64,000 nt of DNA from Linnemannia elongata. Lineage: Eukaryota > Mortierellomycota > Mortierellomycetes > Mortierellales > Mortierellaceae. The position numbers and the translations under genes are program-made. This document shows positions 57,767 to 64,000 of the stretch, piece after piece (the stretch's first letter is position 1; each line of letters opens with the position of its first letter). The notes beneath the pieces are model-generated. The model had not been told where the DNA came from. It saw nothing but the letters and a program-made list of their open reading frames with translations, and searched no databases. The stretch lies in assembly GCA_036320915.1 (NCBI GenBank), contig JAXBDG010000003.1, positions 1,116,001-1,180,000 of the forward strand, in the 5' to 3' direction.

Positions 57767-60272
57767 GGTAAAAGTAGGTGGTAGTGGTATGGATTGGAGT
57801 GGTGTAGGAGTCGTTGTTTGTGGTGGAGTGTGCTTTGGATGAGAGGGTTATAAACAAAATGCGAGTGCGAGAGGGGGGAGAGGGAGAGATAATGCAATGA
57901 AACTTAAGTCAAAAGAACGAAATGGAAGAAGAGAATGGTGTGTGTTAGTAAATTGTTTTGCATGGGCAAAAGAACGAACGATCTTTTTTTAAAGTAAGAA
58001 CAGCACATTTGTGTTTCCATGTGCATTGCAGGCTTATTCTTACCTTTTAATTTGAATGAAGTAAAATGTAATTGTGGTGAGCACAAGAAGACCAAGAGAA
58101 GAAAACAGTTGGGAGTTGGTGTCAATCAATTGAGTGAGGAACGAGTGCCAAAGGAAAGGTCTTGGTGCGAAGCAGCGAAGGAAGGGGATAATTCGAACGA
58201 CAGACGGACGGACGCAAGGTCGGAGAACAGCAAGAGGGACGGTTGGAAGAGAGGGCCTTGTGGTAGTTGTGAAGGTGGTGAGATGGTGGCACGAAAATTT
58301 GAAAGGTTCTTTCTTGACTTTTCGTTATGGTTTGTGTTTTTTGTGGTTGTCAAGAGAGAGAGCGAATCAAGACCCCCTTTTATTTGTTTTTTGTTTTGTT
58401 GATGCTGTTTGGCCATTCTCAGTGAAGTTATCACACGCACATCGCACACAAAAGTTCAAGGTTCATTTTGCAATTCTTTGCTCTCAGCTGTTGGATTGTT
58501 TGCCATGGCCAGCTTGAATCTGCTGGAGAATCGGGTTAGTTGTTTCCCAAGTCCATTTTTAGTTTGAGGTAAACGGCAATCATCATCCGCTCTGACATTT
58601 CATTCTCACACGCCACTCCTCGATCCGTGGGATGGGTAAGAAAATTCAAAGACTTGTTGCATCTTCCGATTCTGAACCAAAGAAAAATACAGGAAGGACG
58701 GGATAGGATGGGCTTGCACGATGATGGACCCATCGATCCAAACCTGCAGCTGTTTATCCCCCGACCGAAAGTAGAGGGGCTTGTCGGGAGATAGGGGTTT
58801 ACAAGGGGCGTGTAAATGCCTCAACTTTTTTTTTCAACCGAACATCGATCGACCGCAAGAAGTCTTGACCGAGAGGCGAGGAATGAAACAAATGAGTCGA
58901 GTAAACCCGCCAACATCTAAATGACTGAACAGATGAATGAGTGCTGTTAGTTCTCTTTAGTTGGGCGCAAGTATCCTTGTCTGCATATCAAAACAAAAGG
59001 CATTGTTCTGATCATGGATCGGGTTTAAGTCTATGGGTATTAAATGAACCGACGAAACGACAGACATGATGAAAGATAAAAGCCTGGATCCCTCGAAAAA
59101 AAAGGTACAAAGAAGAATGAATTCATTCGCAGCATTGGGTGGTCTTTGGCAAGAAATAACAACCAAAACAAACATACAACAACGAAAGATAAAGGAATAG
59201 AATCATAACAGAACATGTGCAAGTGAGCCGAGGAGTGGTTACCTTTTAGGATGTATCGTTTTCTTGCCTTGAACCGTTTCTTCCATCCCGATATTCCTTG
59301 CGCCTCGTGGCCCTCGTTTTGGAAAGACGACAACTTTGTCGTAATTATGTGCATGAAAGAGCGTCTATCTCCGCAAGTCTGCAAGTGGGGTAAGAAACAA
59401 AGACGACGGTCAGTCCATTGTTTTACGGTCTGCTCTGTAAGAGATCAGACTTTGAGAATTGAGGAAACGCTCTCAATTGAGGACAAGAAATGTATTGTGT
59501 GCATGGTAGTATTCTTATTCCTCTTCATTGAACAGTCCAACTCAATCAAGTTATGAACTTTAACGACCGAAAGCTTAAGTTCTTTTTACAACTTAAGGTA
59601 ACTTGAGATGTGTAAACTTATTCCTGTAATATCAGCCAACAGTGGAACATGCATCGAAGTCAGCTCACTTTATTTTTTGTTCATTGGTATTGTGGTCTAA
59701 TTTCTTTTGTTTTTGTTTTCCTTCTCTCTTTCCTCTTCTCAATTCTTTTCCATTTCTTTGTTCATTATTATTATTGCACATGTGCATTATTGCGCACCAA
59801 GGTAAAACACAACAACACCGCCATGGATCAAGCCTGTTCTCCTCTCCTTCTGCCGTCATCTTCTCCGAAAAACATCCCTCAGCCGTCGCATGAAAAATGA
59901 CACCAAACAAGCCCGCAACATCCATCGGCCTTCTGCGCAAAAACAAAAGACCAATGATGCCAACATTGCATTTAAGACGGACACCCAATGGACCTGGTCA
60001 AATCTCTCTGACCCGTCGACGCCCTGTTTCTCTCCTCGGACCACTTGTCTTCATCGGTACACCCGTGTTTCCATCAAACTCACCAACGTACTTTTCTTGA
60101 TACTTCTTTTTTTTCATCCCTCTTTTATAGGGTCTCTTTCACACTACCTTCATCCAGCCCAAGCATAAAGGGGCCGCGCACATTTTTCTTTGCCCTCGGC
60201 ATTTTCATTTCCTTCTATTTCAAATTCTGTCACACACACACCCACTTGCATTGCCACGCATACATTACAAAC
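57767..60272. other. 2.5-kb intergenic region between divergent FAR and P450 genes
   Basis: No gene supported. Short frames (58019-58402, 59040-59384, 59649-59893) lack motifs. The part from about 60100 to the P450 ATG is C/T-rich and holds the P450 leader. Confidence 0.6.
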
Positions 60273-62047
60273 ATGACTCTTGTGGCCTTAGTCGAGAAGG
60301 CAACCCATCAGTCGCCCGCCTCACTGGCAGTAACACTCTCCACAATCATCACCTACGTCTTCTATAAGTCCTGGCTCTACCCCTACCACCTCGATCCGCT
60401 CTCCAAGATTCCCGGCCCAAGCCCCTCACGAATCCCCTTCCTCGGGAACATGCTGGCCTTGACCAAGAAGAAGCCCATGATGGCCCTCTACGACTGGGCG
60501 ATGGAGTACCCTGGATCGATCTACCGCTATTACTGGTTCTCGCGACTGACCCTCATGACCTCTGACCCTGTTACTGTCGGCTATGTTCTGGGGAAGGGCA
60601 ACGATAACTGGTTGAAGAGTAAGGGCACGGAGGAAATGTTTGAGCAGAATTTGGGACATTCGCTTCTGTCGATGAAGGGGGGTGAGCATACAGCGCACCG
60701 CAAGTATCTTGCCAAGGGGTTCAAGCATACCTACCTTAAGTCAATGGCTACTGCTTTTCATGGCGTCGCCCAGGATCTTCTTGAAGTCTGGAAGGAGAGA
60801 CTTGACGACAAGGCTGAGCAAAAGGAGGTGGAAGTGCGATGGGAGCATGATGGCAAGACCTACACCACTATCGATCTCGAACCGTCGTTCTACTGTCTGA
60901 CGTTGGATTCCATCGGTCAGTTTGCTCTCGGACGCGGATTCGACGCTATCAAGTCGCCCATCGGTCCGGATTTCGACAACTACAAGATCATTGTCGACTC
61001 TTTCCAAGTTACTCTGTTGACTATGCTGCCTCTGTCCAACTGGATCCCGACAAAGACCAACCGCCGTGCCTGGAGTGCGGTTCGAGCGTTCAACTCGTCC
61101 ATGGAGGGCATTGTCCAAGAACGCAAGCAGAGGCTCATCGAGGAGATCAAGGATCACGATGGAGAGTTCTCCCAGGCAGAGGGAGCGACCAGTCAAAAGA
61201 AGGACATTCTGACCATGCTTTTGGTTGACCAATTAATTGGGGAAGGTGGTACCGATCTTCAGATCCGACATGATGTTTTCACTGCCATCTTTGCGGGGCA
61301 TGAGACTACCTCTGCGGCTCTGTCGTGGACGTTTTATCAGCTTGCTTGTCACCCGGAGGTGCAGACCCGTCTGAGAGAAGAGACCCGTCAGCTCTACAAG
61401 GACAGAGAGGGTGCCCCTACTTATGATGAACTCAACTCACTCCCTTACCTGAACGCCGTCATCCGTGAGAGTCTCCGTCTCTGGTCTCCCATTCCTGTAA
61501 GTTATTCTGCACTGTCAATTGTGATTGTTGGACGAATTAACTGTAATGACCAAAGCTCAATTATTTACCACCTTCAATTTGTATTTTTTTCTTCCATTTT
61601 TCGATATACACCTAGCTCAACTTGCGAGTATCAGTCGAAGACGACTACCTCCCGCGTAATAACGGTCTCCCACCCCTCTACGTCCCCGCGGGAACCAACC
61701 TCCAACTCCCTATGTTCATCCTCCAACGTGACCCCAAGATCTGGGGCCCTGACTCCCTGTCCTTCAACCCCTCACGCTGGCTCACCACCGACAAGGCCAC
61801 TCCTTGCCCACCTTACTCTCCACCAAACGGTCTCTGCTACTTCCCCTTCTACCACGGGAAACGCAGCTGTGTGGGCAACAAGATCGCGACGCTCGAGATG
61901 AAGACTCACATTGCGAATCTGATTAATACTTTCGAGTTTGTGGAGACGCCCGAGTTGAAGGCGAATCGGGGGGAGATTGATTGGAGATGGTCAATTAGTT
62001 TAAAGCCTTGTCCGGGTGTCAAGTTGGGGGTTCGACTCGCTGATTGA
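60273..62047 (+). CDS. cytochrome P450 monooxygenase
   Basis: Exons 60273-61496 and 61616-62047 encode 551 residues. An N-terminal membrane anchor (LAVTLSTIITYVFYKSWLYP) is followed by the proline hinge KIPGPSPSRIPFLGN. The I-helix oxygen-binding motif is AGHETTSAALSW (residues 341-346 for AGHETT). The K-helix ExxR is Glu399-x-x-Arg402. The heme-binding loop is FPFYHGKRSCVGNK with Cys493 as the iron ligand. All essential residues are intact. The enzyme should sit in the ER membrane and work with a P450 reductase. The substrate is unknown. The long-chain style sequence (similar to fatty-acid or alkane hydroxylases) and the neighbouring acyl-CoA reductase make a lipid substrate plausible. The ATG at 60273 was chosen because the upstream extension in the same frame is leader-like. 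Confidence 0.93.
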
Positions 62048-62389
62048 GGATGAATTCTTGTTATGTTTTTTCTTTATGTTTTCTATTTTTCTATCATGAC
62101 TTTTTGCAGTAATAAAACACAATAACCACATATTACCATTGCCACTTACTCGCTTGCTGAAACATGTAACTGGGCAAGATTTGTGAACATGCGCAAACAG
62201 AAAAAAAAAGGTGGAAAAGTCCTCCTAGCCACCAAACTTCAACTCCAACGTGAAGCAAAATGTCTGCATAAGGCATAAGCCCGAACAATGACTCAGTGTC
62301 GAATAGGCCTAAGTTGCGTGGAGATATTAAATGTTTTTATTTGCAAAAGTGTGTCATTAAAAAGAAGGAATAAAGTAGAGTCATAGAGA
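62048..62389. other. 3' flanks of convergent P450 and UbiA-like genes
   Basis: 342 bp between two stop codons. It contains an AATAAAA at about 62110-62116 that suits P450 polyadenylation. Nothing else seen. Confidence 0.6.
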
Positions 62390-63512
62390 TTAAGAGAAGG
62401 TGCGCATGGCCGTCTTGGGAACGCCGCTCCAGACCTTGATGGGAACAATGTACATGGTAAGAAGAGTAATAAGGGTGCAGATCAATTCGACAGTCTTGTG
62501 TCCCTTGGGCACAGCTTCTCCCTCAGCCAGAGGAGTACCGGGAACGCGCTGCTTGGCGAAAAGAACGATGACAGTGAGGAGCAAGAAGCCCAAGAAGGGC
62601 CACATGATGATCTCAACAGCCATCACGTACGAAGCCCAGGCACCAATGACGACCGCAAAGAGGATCATCAGGAAGGTCTTGAACTTTCCATAGGCGATCA
62701 AGTATGTTCCAAGGGCAATATGGGCAGTTGGGTCAAGTTTGCGGCAGACCTCAAAGGTGAACGAGCCTCCAAACTGCAAGAGGGCCGCATGCCAGGCAAG
62801 GATGTTCTTGAGGGATGAGGCGCCGTGGAAGGCCGCGATGGGGAAGAGGACCATGAGGAGGACGACGAGCTGGTGGGTGATGACATAGAGGATTGGGCGG
62901 GCGCTCAACCAGTGGCCGCAGCCGAACTCTTTGAACATGGCATAGTAGTAGAGGGTGGTTGCAATGCAGAGGAGTCCGCAGGCTAGGTTCTCGACGATGG
63001 CGAGAACAATTCCGTTGATGAGGAGGATTGCGACGAGGGTATGGACGACAATGCTGGCTTCGCGAGCTGTAACGAGGCCTCGTGGCAAAGGGCGTTCAGG
63101 GTGAGCGAGAATATCCTATTCAACAGAAGCCAGTAAGAGGTTAGCTAGAAAATAAGGTGACACAAAAGTGAACGTAGCCATCACATTTTCTGCGAAGGAA
63201 AGGGAGTAGACATACAGTATCGACATCCTTGAGATCATCCATGACTCTGAGGGTAATCAGAAAGAGCGTCTCAATGACCAAGGTCCAGAAGAACTGACGG
63301 AGAGGAAGGTCCTTAGATCCGTTGCTCAGACAGTAGTTTGCGGTGAGAACATATCCTGCTGCAGTCAAGAGGTAGACAAAGAGGGCGATGCGCTCCGAGA
63401 AGAACTTGAGCCAGGCCTTGTAGCCGGAGAACTGGACAAAGACGTCGACCTGCCGACTGCTGGCTGTTGTCGAGACTGAGACCTGGGATTTGTTTTCTTG
63501 TTCAGCTTTCAT
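62390..63512 (-). CDS. UbiA-type prenyltransferase-like integral membrane protein
   Basis: Exons 63216-63512 and 62390-63115 encode 340 residues with about eight hydrophobic segments. The first Asp-rich motif is RVMDDLKDVDTDILAHPERP (Asp92, 93, 96, 98 and 100), followed by RPLPRGLV, matching the N/DDxxDxxxD...RPLP pattern of UbiA enzymes. The second motif is weaker: EVCRKLDPTAH, where a canonical member has DxxxD. It should transfer a prenyl or similar group to an aromatic or lipid acceptor in a membrane. The substrate is not known, and loss of activity cannot be ruled out because of the weak second motif. The intron falls inside the first motif. The start at 63512 begins MKAEQENKSQ, ahead of the first helix. 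Confidence 0.8.
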
Positions 63513-64000
63513 GGTTTGTTGTATGTGTTGCTCGGTTGGTTGGTTGGTGCAGATCAAGATTCAGGTACGAAGAAAAATAAAAGGAGAAAAGAGAAGAAAA
63601 GAAATGAAAGAAGGACGATGAGGAGGAAGGGGCTTATTCAGAAACAAAAATAAAGTAGGAGGGATGGTCGTGAGAGTTGATTTGTGTGGTCGTTAGCAAT
63701 GTGGTGGTGATGATGTGTGCATGCAGTGATGACAGACGAGGGGCAAAAAGGATGCGGAAGGTTGTCAGCCGTTTGAAGGAAGGAGTGATTGCGGAGGAGG
63801 AAAGGAGAAAAGAAAAAGAAAGAGAAGGAGGAATGGGGGAAAAGAGACAAGGCGAAAATAATTGCCTTACTCCTTGTCTGATCGTATATAGTAGGCTGAC
63901 ATGTATGCCAATGATCAACTCATCGCAGGTACTTGGAGTTCATGACGACTGTGGACAGGGTCACTCTTCAATCACAATAAGTCTGAAAAACAAACAAGTC
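63513..64000. other. 5' flank of the UbiA-like gene to the window end
   Basis: No gene supported. The sequence is purine-rich (leader in the minus direction). A TATATA-like CGTATATAGT lies at about 63882-63891. Confidence 0.5.

Overview
The window is eukaryotic, intron-rich and fungal, most like an early-diverging filamentous fungus of the Mortierella type (Mucoromycota/Mortierellomycota). The genes have many short introns (mostly 60-200 bp) with GT-AG ends and frequent CTAAC branch sites, plus long A/T homopolymers. The gene content is fungal: ATP-type PEPCK, Ctf4/Mcl1, GH18 chitinase, S1/P1 nuclease, asparaginase with ankyrin repeats, a serine beta-lactamase-like protein and a GT31-GT32 fusion. 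The genus is inferred. I saw no complete tRNA, rRNA or CRISPR array. Exon models were built by hand from splice signals. Every complete model keeps frame across all introns and totals a multiple of three.

Layout. Position 1-1312 holds the 3' end of a PFK-2/FBPase-2 gene, followed by a beta-lactamase-fold hydrolase (1846-3845). A ten-exon LMBR1-family membrane protein (3975-7882, minus) and a small SANT-like protein (8463-8897, minus) come next. Two secreted hydrolases lie in tandem on the minus strand: a His-rich GH18 chitinase and an S1/P1 nuclease. Then come divergent mitoribosomal genes mL54 and uL24m, sharing a 271-bp promoter region. A gene-poor 10-kb stretch follows, holding only a disordered Ser-rich protein (21404-23965). 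PEPCK (27029-29148, minus) and an AGE2/SMAP-type ArfGAP (30631-32882, minus) close the left half.

From about 33.09 to 43.45 kb lies a transposon-built island. Its core is an inverted duplication with arms of about 2.17 kb (36656-38826 and 40743-42915) around a 1.9-kb spacer. Each arm carries an identical copy of a gene for a secreted 95-residue protein with eight cysteines. Outside the arms are DIRS-type tyrosine-recombinase retrotransposon fragments in opposite orientation (33355 to about 35260 minus, 42916-43447 plus), a decayed LINE endonuclease fragment, an unrecognised pseudogene and a 264-bp element with 62-bp terminal inverted repeats that resemble the DIRS ends. This is the most unusual part of the window.

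To the right, host genes resume: Ctf4/WDHD1 (43505-48286, minus, 17 exons), a GT31-GT32 fusion glycosyltransferase (48436-51749, minus), an L-asparaginase with ankyrin repeats (52236-55600), a fatty acyl-CoA reductase (55764-57766, minus), a cytochrome P450 (60273-62047) and a UbiA-type prenyltransferase-like membrane protein (62390-63512, minus). The first and fourth metabolic genes (PFKFB, PEPCK) act at the glycolysis/gluconeogenesis switch. The last three could share a lipid pathway, but that rests on proximity only.
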